Positions 56,995-64,000 are shown, counted from the first letter of the stretch. The stretch: 64,000 nucleotides of DNA from Gallionella sp. (GCA_028707275.1 JAQTUP010000007.1:61567-125566), one strand, 5' to 3'. Numbers and translations are program-made. Notes: generated by a model not told the origin, from the letters alone.

Positions 56995-57066
56995 CTGTAA
57001 AGACAATTTACAGCTTTGTATTTGTATATTACATTTACATAGTGGAGCTTGTAAACAATATTTACA
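56995..57066. promoter_or_regulatory. Double operator of hipBA module 3
   Basis: CTGTAAAGACAATTTACAG (56995-57013) and TGTAAACAATATTTACA (57050-57066): two palindromes of the form TGTAAA-N5-TTTACA, 55 bases apart, in front of hipB. The gap from 57067 to 57157 shows nothing else. Confidence 0.85.
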
Positions 57067-57157
57067 GTCTGTGCTTGGTATTTTTTGGAATTATTGGCGG
57101 GTTTCGATTGAAACAGGTGGAGTATTTGGGGGCGGGTTTAATACGAGGTTGATCGAA

Positions 57158-57189
57158 AAAACCAGCGCAACAACAAATGCGCTGGTTTT
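57158..57189. terminator. Bidirectional terminator at the end of the PRTRC operon
   Basis: AAAACCAGCGCA / TGCGCTGGTTTT, a perfect 12-base stem around eight bases, with A and T runs on both sides. It closes the leftward operon from the PRTRC genes and insulates the hipBA module. Confidence 0.8.
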
Positions 57190-57311
57190 GAATGGTTGGC
57201 ACTGCGACCTACGATCAGGCTGCAAGACGCAGTGCTTGCGGCACCTTGTTTCGCACATCTGGCGTTACTTCTTTGCCAGTCAAAAAAACATGGTGCACGT
57301 CACAGGCCAGA

Positions 57312-57368
57312 CTAAAATTTGCTGGCCACTTTTTCAAAAAACACTTTCATTTCGACAGATAGCGACAT
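57312..57368 (-). CDS. Micro-ORF, 18 aa, with strong ribosome site
   Basis: Encodes MSLSVEMKVFFEKVASKF. AAGGAGATTCATC stands before the ATG. An amphipathic helix is possible. It is the last frame before the terminator; expression is likely, function unknown. Confidence 0.5.
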   Translation of the reverse strand: MSLSVEMKVFFEKVASKF

Positions 57369-57379
57369 GATGAATCTCC

Positions 57380-57457
57380 TTACAGACCCAGCATCCGAAT
57401 GATCGGACGACTAAGAGTGTAACCGGTGATGCAGCAAGCCAAAAATACGACTAACAT
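57380..57457 (-). CDS. Micro-ORF, 25 aa, hydrophobic
   Basis: Starts MLVVFLACCITGYTLSRP and is hydrophobic, so it could be a single membrane helix. AAGGAGATCATT precedes the ATG, and the stop is 11 bases ahead of the next micro-ORF. It follows the hairpin behind thiF. Confidence 0.5.
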   Translation of the reverse strand: MLVVFLACCITGYTLSRPIIRMLGL

Positions 57458-57497
57458 AATGATCTCCTTGGGTTAATTGATAAGGAAGCCAAAAAGA

Positions 57498-57532
57498 GGC
57501 TTCACCAAGTCTGCAAAAAACTTGGTGAAGCC
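57498..57532 (-). terminator. Hairpin behind the PRTRC thiF gene
   Basis: GGCTTCACCAAGT / ACTTGGTGAAGCC, perfect 13-base stem, extended by GCCAAAAAGA / CCTCTTGGC. On the minus strand the T-run follows (CTCTTTTTGG). It is a terminator or attenuator ahead of the micro-ORFs. Confidence 0.8.
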
Positions 57533-57604
57533 CCCTCTTGGCTATTAACCAACAAGGGGATTCATCGTGACCCTATCCTCAAAAATCGAGGATGGGACTC
57601 GTTG

Positions 57605-58432
57605 CTACCTGTCCTGCGCCACCCTCACCTCTGCGACCTTACTGCGCCGCTTTGGTTTGAGCTTTGCTTCAAACCCAAAACGTTTCCACGTTTCGGGATC
57701 AATGGCCAGCGGCGTTACACGCCCTGACCTTATATTGACGAATTGGCCGTGATGCGTGAGCTGCCCGTAACGGAATAGCTCCCACAACAGATTACATGCC
57801 GCATTCGCCATCGTGTCGTTGATGAACAGGGACTGCTTTTCCAACGCTTCAGCCAAACTGCAACTGGGCGTATCGTCCTTATCGTCTAACGACCCGTCGA
57901 TGATGTCTGGATAGAGGTCTGCAACGTGAGGCAAACGACTTTCCCGTTTGCAGCTCGCCCCGAAGACCTCGCCCAATACCACCTGTCCATCATGCTCACG
58001 ATTGCCAATATCCAGGTAGTAGGCTGATGAATACACACTGCGTTTGAGCGCCTTGAGTATCGCTGCCCTGCCCTTCCTGTTATCGACGCAACCGATCACG
58101 ATGTCCGGATTGGAAAACTGCGTATCGTCAGTGACTTTCGCGGCTTCAGCTACCCATCCCGTTTGCATCAACATATTGCAGCGGTTGACCAGTATTTCAG
58201 CCTTCGACTGCCCGACATCGGAGAGCCAAAAATTCTGCCGCCCCACGTTGGTTTTAGACACCGTGTCTGGATCGATAACAATGACATCCAAACCTGCCGG
58301 ATGCCCTAGCTCGATCATGGCAAGATGAATGTTGGCCAGCCGTCGCAAGACGTGCGAGCCAGTGCCACCCGCTCCGACCAACACCACCTTTACCGCCCGC
58401 GTGAGCAGGCGTGAATCTATGTTATGGATCAT
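57605..58432 (-). CDS. PRTRC system ThiF/E1-like protein
   Basis: 275 residues of the ThiF/MoeB/E1 superfamily. The nucleotide loop is GAGGTGS (20-26), D54 and R65 lie in IDPDTVSKTNVGRQNF, and D117 in GCVDNRKGRA; these activate the C-terminus of a ubiquitin-like protein as an adenylate. C191 in DTPSCSLAEAL is a candidate thioester cysteine. The zinc CxxC pairs of MoeB are absent. It is the last of the seven PRTRC genes and ends 21 residues after a basic patch (AKLKPKRRSK). Confidence 0.92.
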   Translation of the reverse strand: MIHNIDSRLLTRAVKVVLVGAGGTGSHVLRRLANIHLAMIELGHPAGLDVIVIDPDTVSKTNVGRQNFWLSDVGQSKAEILVNRCNMLMQTGWVAEAAKVTDDTQFSNPDIVIGCVDNRKGRAAILKALKRSVYSSAYYLDIGNREHDGQVVLGEVFGASCKRESRLPHVADLYPDIIDGSLDDKDDTPSCSLAEALEKQSLFINDTMANAACNLLWELFRYGQLTHHGQFVNIRSGRVTPLAIDPETWKRFGFEAKLKPKRRSKVAEVRVAQDR

Positions 58433-58449
58433 GTGTTTCCTTCCCGCCC

Positions 58450-59052
58450 TTACGGGCTTTCAAATGGAAGTGGCAAAAACACCCCGTTCGCACAGAGGCG
58501 AAAAGATGCTGTCACCTCTGGCTTATCTAAATTTCCAATGACTCCGGCGATTTTTGTCTCGCCTCGGTCATCCTGATTGTCTTCCCTGGAAAAAAAAGCA
58601 TCGTGCAGTCCATGTGAGTGCAGATCCATCACCCTATGTTCGCCCTCCTCCAGTGTGGGCAGGTTGACTTCGATATGATCGGTTCCGACTGAACGCTCTT
58701 CGAGCATCAGCAGCTTCCACGAGTCCGTCCGTTGATTCCAGACACCCCATGCCGCACACTCATTTGGACTACGAACTCTGGCTTGCTCGATGAACTGAGC
58801 GACCATTGCTCTTGGCAACTTACCAAAACCAAATCGCAACTCCTCGCGTACCAGCCCGTATGGAACCGGGATGATCGGAGGTAATGCGACCGGAACACGC
58901 ACATACAGCCATGCGCGACAAACTTCCAGCCAGACACCGTTTGCGGCCATCAAGATTCGATTGCCCGGCGTGTCGAGTTCTTCCAGTTCAATGTAGCGTG
59001 GCACCATCACTGTGGGCATCACGCTTTGCAGCGCAACATCACGGCTGTCCAT
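58450..59052 (-). CDS. PRTRC system protein A (JAMM-type isopeptidase-like)
   Basis: 200 residues. The JAB1/MPN+ metal site is intact: E98 in SPNECAAWGVW and H145-x-H147-x7-S155-x2-D158 in LHSHGLHDAFFSRED. Such enzymes remove ubiquitin-like tags or trim their C-termini. It overlaps protein B by 14 bases, so the two are co-translated; this is good evidence that they act together. Confidence 0.88.
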   Translation of the reverse strand: MDSRDVALQSVMPTVMVPRYIELEELDTPGNRILMAANGVWLEVCRAWLYVRVPVALPPIIPVPYGLVREELRFGFGKLPRAMVAQFIEQARVRSPNECAAWGVWNQRTDSWKLLMLEERSVGTDHIEVNLPTLEEGEHRVMDLHSHGLHDAFFSREDNQDDRGETKIAGVIGNLDKPEVTASFRLCANGVFLPLPFESP

Positions 59053-59776
59053 GCTTCACCGTCCTTTCAAATGCCTGACCCAGCGTCTCGCCTGACGACA
59101 CCAATGATTCAGTCGGAAATGCTCGACCTTTCATCAACGCGCGCCAGAGAGCGAATATCCCGCCACGATACTTTGTCAGCGCACCTTTCTCATGCTGGTT
59201 GGGATGGGTGAAGTAGCTTCTGAAAAATGCTTCTTCCCACGCCTCCGTACTGAACTTCATCGCGCCTTTCGGCGTTTCGATATTCCCGGTACAGATATGC
59301 CCACCCTTCCATACATTGAGATAGGGAGAAACAAAAAGTGGCGTGCCTGATATTGGGCGCTCGTTGCCTTTTACGGCGAACACATACCAATGCCCCTTGC
59401 CAATAATGAACACCAGCCCGGGATGATCGGTAGTTGCGCTTACATCTTGCCCAAGCTCATCGTTTTTGAACCACACCTGTCGCTTTTGAGGTTTGCAATA
59501 CCACGCGAGGTGGTCGCTCCCTTTGGCGAGGATGTGATCCCCCAACAACTCTGCCGGCGCGTAATCCTCCGGCACGAGCGTTTGCATCATCTTCATGAGG
59601 CCCGTCTTGGAAACCGGCGTGCCCGCCTCGATGGTTGCCGCGCCCTCTTTGCTTATTTTTACGTCATGCACTGAAGCAAATACTGTCTGTCCGTGGCGTT
59701 CCCTGTACAACAAGATCGCGCTGGACATCTCGTACACCTTCTGTGTGCTTGATATACATGCTGATGGAACTTGCAT
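59039..59776 (-). CDS. PRTRC system protein B (E2-like candidate)
   Basis: 245 residues. The region HPGLVFII (118-125), WYVFAVKG (130-137) and SPYLNVWKGGHICTGNIETP (150-169) follows an E2 conjugating-enzyme layout: beta strands, a P/N motif and then C162, in the place where E2s have H-P-N-(x)n-G-x-(I/V)-C. It is a catalytic cysteine candidate. AGGAGGAAGACATC precedes the ATG. The E2 assignment is inference from pattern. Confidence 0.85.
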   Translation of the reverse strand: MQVPSACISSTQKVYEMSSAILLYRERHGQTVFASVHDVKISKEGAATIEAGTPVSKTGLMKMMQTLVPEDYAPAELLGDHILAKGSDHLAWYCKPQKRQVWFKNDELGQDVSATTDHPGLVFIIGKGHWYVFAVKGNERPISGTPLFVSPYLNVWKGGHICTGNIETPKGAMKFSTEAWEEAFFRSYFTHPNQHEKGALTKYRGGIFALWRALMKGRAFPTESLVSSGETLGQAFERTVKHGQP

Positions 59777-59788
59777 GATGTCTTCCTC

Positions 59789-60856
59789 CTATTGAACATC
59801 GCCGATGCAACGCATCAGGCGATCCAGTTGTGTGTAGAGCGCAAAGCCTTTCTCCATTTCGGTTTTCCATTTCAGAAATGACCGCTTGTCGAGTTTGACT
59901 TCTGCAATTCCGTACATGTCGGTGTATTCGCCATCGCCGGTGCTTTGATAAAAATCATCCAGCACACGTCCAAGCATGTCGTCCCCGGCTCCCATGTAGC
60001 AGGAGAAAAAGGCAGACTCACCGCAGTAGTTGTTGGAATAAGGCAATCTGACATCCTGGTCTATCAAGTCCATGATGGACAGGATGACCTTAGCCGTTTC
60101 ACCCGCTTCGTCCGTGCCGGACGCGATGCGTTGAATCACATCGCGTTCCAATACTTCTCCATTTAAGAGGTAGCCTGGAAATGAAGCTAAAAACTGACTG
60201 GGCATCAAGCTGCCTTCATCAATCTCATCCTCATCACCAAACGCGCCCCGCTCTTGCTCGAAATCTTCATCACTGTCCGTCCCATACCAATACAGGTATG
60301 AGGCGTGATGAAATGCCACTTGCGGCGTAAACGCCGTGAATGTCCGGTATCCGGCCAACTCTGCATAATTGATCGCAGTTCGGCCGAATCCCGGATGCAC
60401 CGCCTCCAACCTCTCGACTTTCGCTTTGACGTTGATGTATGGCGTTGCTTGCTGTGACTGAATTCCGATTAACAGAAGATCCTTTTCAGGCTTCTGTTCA
60501 TAGTCCAGATCGAACGCATCATGATCCAGCGTAGCCAGAAGCTCGAAGCTGTCCAGCACCTGAATATCTGCGCAGTGCCTGGAAGCCCATGCAGATAATG
60601 ATTGACTGATGATGTCGCGCGCGGTCGTTTTGCTGTTGATAACAAGTTCATCATCCCCAACCAGCTCGGCACACAACTTGGCAGCCTGCAACCATTTCCT
60701 GTCATTCTCTTCATGTACCGAGCGAAATGGTACGTTTTTAGAAATAGCAGGAAGCGTCAGAAAACAAGTGGCAAAGCCCCCGGAGGAGGCAGCAACAGGT
60801 CTTCCTTTCGTGCATTTTTTGACGAATGCACGAGTTGAACCAATGCTATTACGCAT
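59789..60856 (-). CDS. PRTRC system protein F
   Basis: 355 residues, no known catalytic motif. Several acidic stretches (FGDEDEIDEGS; DYEQKPEKD) and a patch of aromatic residues (YLYWYGTDSDEDFEQERGAF). It sits between C and B. Gene order (ParB-E-C-F-B-A-ThiF) matches the PRTRC cassette known from plasmids and integrative elements. Function unknown. Confidence 0.85.
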   Translation of the reverse strand: MRNSIGSTRAFVKKCTKGRPVAASSGGFATCFLTLPAISKNVPFRSVHEENDRKWLQAAKLCAELVGDDELVINSKTTARDIISQSLSAWASRHCADIQVLDSFELLATLDHDAFDLDYEQKPEKDLLLIGIQSQQATPYINVKAKVERLEAVHPGFGRTAINYAELAGYRTFTAFTPQVAFHHASYLYWYGTDSDEDFEQERGAFGDEDEIDEGSLMPSQFLASFPGYLLNGEVLERDVIQRIASGTDEAGETAKVILSIMDLIDQDVRLPYSNNYCGESAFFSCYMGAGDDMLGRVLDDFYQSTGDGEYTDMYGIAEVKLDKRSFLKWKTEMEKGFALYTQLDRLMRCIGDVQ

Positions 60857-60875
60857 GATTGCTCCTCTTGAGAAG

Positions 60876-60907
60876 CAGGCGGGACTATCACTAGCCCTGC
60901 CCGCCTG
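60876..60907 (-). terminator. Hairpin between PRTRC C and F genes
   Basis: CAGGCGGG / CCCGCCTG, a perfect 8-base stem, followed by the ribosome site (GAGGAG) of gene F; no T-run, so it is more likely an RNA-processing or attenuation signal than a terminator. Confidence 0.6.
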
Positions 60908-60966
60908 ATTGGGGAGTCACCCCTTGATAAGGCTTTTAACCTTGCTCTCACTGATGACTCCATAAT

Positions 60967-61176
60967 TTACCCCTTCGTCCCCACGCCCTTTTTGAACGTG
61001 TAGATCAGGTTGTCGCCCCTCTTTTCCGGGCCCTCAATGGAGGCAGAGACCAGTTCAGGGTAAGCGGCTGCATAAACATCGCGAACTTCTTCAAGCGACA
61101 AACTTTTCCCAGGATCAGGAAGCGTCATGCCGCCATACGAAAATGAGCGCATCAGGGTTGTAGTTTGGATAGCCAT
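60967..61176 (-). CDS. PRTRC system protein C (small, ubiquitin-like candidate)
   Basis: 69 residues: MRSFSYGGMTLPDPGKSLSL, EEVRDVYAAAYPELVSA, then LIYTFKKGVGTKG. Size and strand-strand-helix-strand order suit a beta-grasp fold, and the glycine-rich end (GVGTKG) could be trimmed by protein A to expose a conjugable glycine. No GG terminus is visible in the encoded form. It sits in the same operon as the E1-like and JAMM genes. Confidence 0.85.
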   Translation of the reverse strand: MAIQTTTLMRSFSYGGMTLPDPGKSLSLEEVRDVYAAAYPELVSASIEGPEKRGDNLIYTFKKGVGTKG

Positions 61177-61191
61177 TTCGTCATCCTCCCC

Positions 61192-61656
61192 TTAATCCCA
61201 CAAGGCTTTGGCATCTGGTGCCGCCGCAGATGTGCAAGCTTCTGTAGAAACCGGTGATGAGGGCGCAGTACTGCTCGCGTCCCCTTCATCATCGTCCTCG
61301 TCATCCGAACCTACTGCCTCATCAGCGACCGGTGCGGCTGTTTTATTAGCTGGCTTGGCGATGGACTTCTTCGCTTTGTCAGCCGCTTCCTTTTGTGCAG
61401 CTTCCAGAATCGCTTCTGTCGCAGCTAGTTGCTCGAACAAGTTTTGACGCTTGTTCGCATAGCTGGTCAAGATGCCAGCGAATCCCTCATCCAACTCAGC
61501 GGCAGTGCCGGTGAGTGTCAGCGGGGTATCGAGGGTGTTGCCTTCTTTGCCGCCTTTCGGAATGACAGTCACCGTAATGGTGCCATCCGTGTTTGCGGCC
61601 AGAGAGACAGTCAGGCTAGCCAAGGTGGCCAGCAAAATTTGAAGTTCAGTAAACAT
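61192..61656 (-). CDS. PRTRC system protein E
   Basis: 154 residues: a conserved first 75 residues (MFTELQILLATLASLTVSLA, beta-strand-rich middle), a coiled stretch (EAQKEAADKAKKS) and a low-complexity acidic tail (GSDDEDDDEGDASST). The composition suggests an adaptor or substrate. AAGGAG precedes the ATG. Confidence 0.85.
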   Translation of the reverse strand: MFTELQILLATLASLTVSLAANTDGTITVTVIPKGGKEGNTLDTPLTLTGTAAELDEGFAGILTSYANKRQNLFEQLAATEAILEAAQKEAADKAKKSIAKPANKTAAPVADEAVGSDDEDDDEGDASSTAPSSPVSTEACTSAAAPDAKALWD

Positions 61657-61680
61657 GGTAAATCTCCTTTTTGGAAAAAC

Positions 61681-61717
61681 AAAAAAGGGACACCATGCCC
61701 TTGCGGGGAAGTGTCCC
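61681..61717 (-). terminator. Terminator/attenuator between PRTRC parB and gene E
   Basis: On the minus strand GGGACAC ... GTGTCCC with TTTTTT behind it: a rho-independent terminator inside the operon. Read-through would set the parB:E ratio. Confidence 0.8.
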
Positions 61718-61728
61718 CGGTTGGGTTG

Positions 61729-63417
61729 TTAAGCAGTGAACTGCAAAGCCTTTGGAATCTTGCCTTCGTAAACGAAGCCTTTGACCGCCAGGAGTGCTTT
61801 AATCATCTCGTCCTTTTTGCCGCCGATTGCTTTAGCGTATTTCTCGCCAAGCGCGGCCCTCAGTCCGAGTTCTTCCGCAATGACCTCTATCTCGCTTTTG
61901 GTGAGCAATTCAAGGAACTCTGCGTTCAGTTTCCAGTGTTTTACCAAATCCACCTGCATGAATTTGAGCATTTCCGGCAGATGCGATTTCTCGATGCTGT
62001 CCGTGATTGAAATTACGATCCCAGACAGCATTTGAGCGCGCACTGTGTCGTTCGCATTCGCAACCATCGCAGCCGCATCACCGACATTACTGACGGGTGG
62101 CTTTTGCGATGTTAGCGATTCAAAACCGGTTGCCAGTTTTGTAGATGACACATTCGTCCCTCCGCGCGTCATCATTACACCGATGAGCACGCACAAGTTC
62201 TTATGTGGATCTGCGAATAATTCTTTCTTCAACGCCTTACGCCAGATGCCGATCCGATACTCCACGACACGCTGAGTGTCCTGAACAGAGGTCATGGCAG
62301 ATTTTGGTGTGGTTGTGGATTTCTCCGCCCCCTTCCCAGTCGCCGCCTTCAAATCAGCCGATTTAGCCGTTGTTGGAACAGTCGTCGGATTTTCAGCCGA
62401 TTTCTTTTCCGCCAACAAATGTTCACCGACTTTCCTTGTGTGACATGAGGAATCGAAGCATTGCGATTCATATACGTTACCCACTTTGCCGGGTACCGCA
62501 CTGATTGCCGCGCCGTATGACTTGCAACTACGGCAAGCTGCTGCTTGTTCTGCACCAACGCCTGTCGCACCTTCTGCGACCAACTTGATGACTGTGTTGT
62601 TCTCGCCCGGGCGGACGATGACAACGCAAGGGTAGTTTTCTGCCAGGGACTTCTTCTTGGCTTCCAACACGTCCTCAGTCTTCTTGTTGAAACACTCGCT
62701 GTTTGTGCAATGTCCCGCAGATACCGCCTCGGCAAACAATGCTTGTTGGTTTCCACTGTTGTGATGACAGCTTGCACAGTCTGTTTTATCGAAGATTGCT
62801 AAGGACATCGCCTGGGAAATTTCTTCCAAACCCGCTTTGAATATAGCGACAGTCGGAAGCGATGGCCGTGAAAGTAAATTGGCAATCACCTTCTCCTGTC
62901 TATCCTTCGGTGTAGCCGCCAGCAATTCGGCATGACCCAGTTGGATCTTGCGTTCATTCAGGGCAGTCATCACAGACAGACTACAGTTCATCAGCGCAAG
63001 ACGCTTATCCAGCGTTTTGCGTGTCCAACCCAGACGATTGGCTGCTTCGTCACGGTTACCTTCACAACGACCAAGAATTCTGGCTGCTGCTGCGGCTTCT
63101 TCGGTTGGACTCATATTGGCGCGCTGAATGTTCTCAATCAGAGCCAGCTCATCGGCCTCTTCCGAGGTGATGTTTTTCACAAGGACGGGGATTTCGTAAT
63201 TGTCACCATGCACATTCTTAGCTGCACGCCAACGACGCTCACCGGCAACAATTTCAAACCAGTCTTCAACCGGACGAATCAAGATTGGTTGAATCACTCC
63301 CTTTGCAGAGACTGACGCTTCCATTTCGGCCATTTCGACTGGATCAAAATAAGCACGGGGATTTCTCCCCTGGCGGATGTTGCTCACACGCATGTGTGAA
63401 ATGTTTTGTTGTTGCAT
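61729..63417 (-). CDS. PRTRC system ParB-family protein
   Basis: 562 residues. ParB/Srx nuclease-like N-terminal domain (NIRQGRNPRAYFDPVEMAEM, VIQPILIRPVEDWFEIVAGE and RRWRAA) plus the HTH (EEAAAAARILGRCEGNRDEA, NRLGWTRKTLDKRLALM). Then come two cysteine clusters: CASCHHNS...CTNSECF and CRSCKSYG...CFDSSCH, eight cysteines that could bind two Zn. The C-terminal 200 residues are unique. The start at MQQQNISHMR follows AAGGAGACACAAC. It is an accessory ParB, not the chromosomal one, and heads the operon. Confidence 0.93.
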   Translation of the reverse strand: MQQQNISHMRVSNIRQGRNPRAYFDPVEMAEMEASVSAKGVIQPILIRPVEDWFEIVAGERRWRAAKNVHGDNYEIPVLVKNITSEEADELALIENIQRANMSPTEEAAAAARILGRCEGNRDEAANRLGWTRKTLDKRLALMNCSLSVMTALNERKIQLGHAELLAATPKDRQEKVIANLLSRPSLPTVAIFKAGLEEISQAMSLAIFDKTDCASCHHNSGNQQALFAEAVSAGHCTNSECFNKKTEDVLEAKKKSLAENYPCVVIVRPGENNTVIKLVAEGATGVGAEQAAACRSCKSYGAAISAVPGKVGNVYESQCFDSSCHTRKVGEHLLAEKKSAENPTTVPTTAKSADLKAATGKGAEKSTTTPKSAMTSVQDTQRVVEYRIGIWRKALKKELFADPHKNLCVLIGVMMTRGGTNVSSTKLATGFESLTSQKPPVSNVGDAAAMVANANDTVRAQMLSGIVISITDSIEKSHLPEMLKFMQVDLVKHWKLNAEFLELLTKSEIEVIAEELGLRAALGEKYAKAIGGKKDEMIKALLAVKGFVYEGKIPKALQFTA

Positions 63418-63440
63418 GTTGTGTCTCCTTAAAAAACTAA

Positions 63441-63472
63441 GGGGACACAAACCCTGACGGGGAAGTGTCCCC
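63441..63472 (-). terminator. Hairpin upstream of PRTRC parB
   Basis: GGGGACAC / GTGTCCCC, a perfect 8-base stem with the same loop sequence type as the hairpin between parB and E (CCCCGTCAGGG vs CCCCGCAAGGG), followed by TTAGTTTTTT. The two hairpins are clearly copies. Confidence 0.8.
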
Positions 63473-63494
63473 GTGTGGGTTGGTTAATTAGCTG

Positions 63495-63722
63495 CTACAC
63501 CCAACATTGGGAGTAGTAACGATCAGAACGAGCTTTGATTTCCTTCCATCGCTCTTGCTGCATTCGATGTGCTTCTTCTTTGTCGCCTTTGTACGTCCAA
63601 ACGCCACCCGTTAAGCGGGCATCACCATGTCCATCGCACAAAACCTTCCATCCGGTCGGCGTTAAAAAACGAACACCTTCGGAGGACGTGTGCATGATTT
63701 CTGTTTTGACTTCATTGCTCAT
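63495..63722 (-). CDS. Hypothetical protein, 75 aa
   Basis: MSNEVKTEIMHTSSEGVRFL then GWKVLCDGHGDARLTGGVWT; small, soluble, no family recognised. It overlaps the upstream gene by 11 bases and stands ahead of parB in the same operon. Confidence 0.7.
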   Translation of the reverse strand: MSNEVKTEIMHTSSEGVRFLTPTGWKVLCDGHGDARLTGGVWTYKGDKEEAHRMQQERWKEIKARSDRYYSQCWV

Positions 63723-63966
63723 TGCACACCTCCCCTGCTTTCGCAACTTCAGTGCCTGCTTTGAGTATCTTGTTAGCCGCAGAAAATACCCGTGCCGCGC
63801 TCTTCTTGCCGAACTCATCGGATCGCTCCTTTGAACCCAGCCAGCCCTGAATGTAGCCGCGACTTTCATCCAACCCCGGCAATCCAAGTGTTGCGCAACA
63901 CAAATACGCCACCGATTCAGCTTCAGCCTCTTTGATGTCTCGTGGCAACACGTTGCCGTCTGCCAT
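63712..63966 (-). CDS. ArdC C-terminal-like small protein
   Basis: 84 residues. EAEAESVAYLCCATLGLPGL and GYIQGWLGSKERSDEFGKKS resemble the last segment of ArdC (DUF1738) antirestriction proteins, where an E-AE-VAY-V-C motif follows the metallopeptidase part; the N-terminal ssDNA-binding half is missing. AAGGAGACACAG stands before the ATG, so it seems expressed as a free domain rather than a broken end. Confidence 0.65.
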   Translation of the reverse strand: MADGNVLPRDIKEAEAESVAYLCCATLGLPGLDESRGYIQGWLGSKERSDEFGKKSAARVFSAANKILKAGTEVAKAGEVCNEQ

Positions 63967-64000
63967 CTGTGTCTCCTTCGAGTGCATCAGACAGTGAGCC

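Overview
The window looks like a chromosome segment of a betaproteobacterium, probably Nitrosomonadales/Gallionellaceae-like. This placement is an inference from the glnE-yhdP-nit-tldD order and protein flavour; there is no rRNA or marker gene to prove it. Housekeeping genes are densely packed, and several accessory insertions break them up. Some of these (about 6.9-9.2 kb and 49.9-57.5 kb) are visibly richer in A+T.

Layout. 0-6.9 kb is core: partial MTA/MTI phosphorylase, alr, lplT, slyX, tRNA-Arg(CCT), a Bcp-type peroxiredoxin, a membrane protein and the ABC-F ATPase uup. 7.1-9.1 kb is an A+T-rich two-gene islet, an OLD/SMC-like ATPase overlapping a TOPRIM-like protein, with the look of a phage-defence pair. 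9.5-20.9 kb is core again: glnE, yhdP, nit, tldD, an unrecognised 439-aa protein and a secreted NUC1 nuclease. 20.9-34.1 kb is bracketed by two same-strand copies of a class II aldolase gene, the left one internally deleted. Between them lie an unusual set (tandem AAA+ ATPase, a 189-aa protein, a degenerate DnaB-like ATPase, a WYL regulator), a dead ISNCY-type transposase, and a complete arsenic operon (arsR-arsC-arsD-arsA-acr3 plus a CDF exporter). 34.3-44.8 kb is core: two tRNA-Arg(ACG), tRNA-Ser(GCT), lysC, recJ, a DUF4010/MgtC-like protein, prfB with its programmed frameshift, acnA and a hemerythrin-GGDEF fusion. 45.1-47.9 kb is the wreck of a type I restriction-modification locus: an hsdM stump, an intact fic, rhuM and a YgjP-like stump.

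From 48.08 kb to the right edge the window enters what appears to be an integrated element. Its left edge is the displaced 3' half of tRNA-His(GTG), still beside a strong terminator. The element carries three separate hipBA toxin-antitoxin modules, each with its own palindromic operators, a small HTH/alphaCTD-like protein, an IHF-alpha homologue, a HEAAH-type putative metalloprotein, and a PRTRC cassette (ParB, E, C, F, B, A, ThiF). The cassette has the parts list of a ubiquitin-like pathway: an E1-like ThiF protein, an E2-like protein B with a candidate catalytic cysteine, a JAMM isopeptidase-like protein A, and a small beta-grasp-like protein C. A ParB-family protein with two cysteine clusters leads the operon. 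Hairpins sit in several intergenic gaps of the operon, and two tiny reading frames with strong ribosome-binding sites follow it. This cassette is the most likely poorly understood system in the window.

Dispersed repeats are frequent: a MITE-like element, hairpin repeats with three related copies, a 140-bp element in two copies, and 12 perfect copies of a heptamer. No CRISPR array or rRNA was seen.
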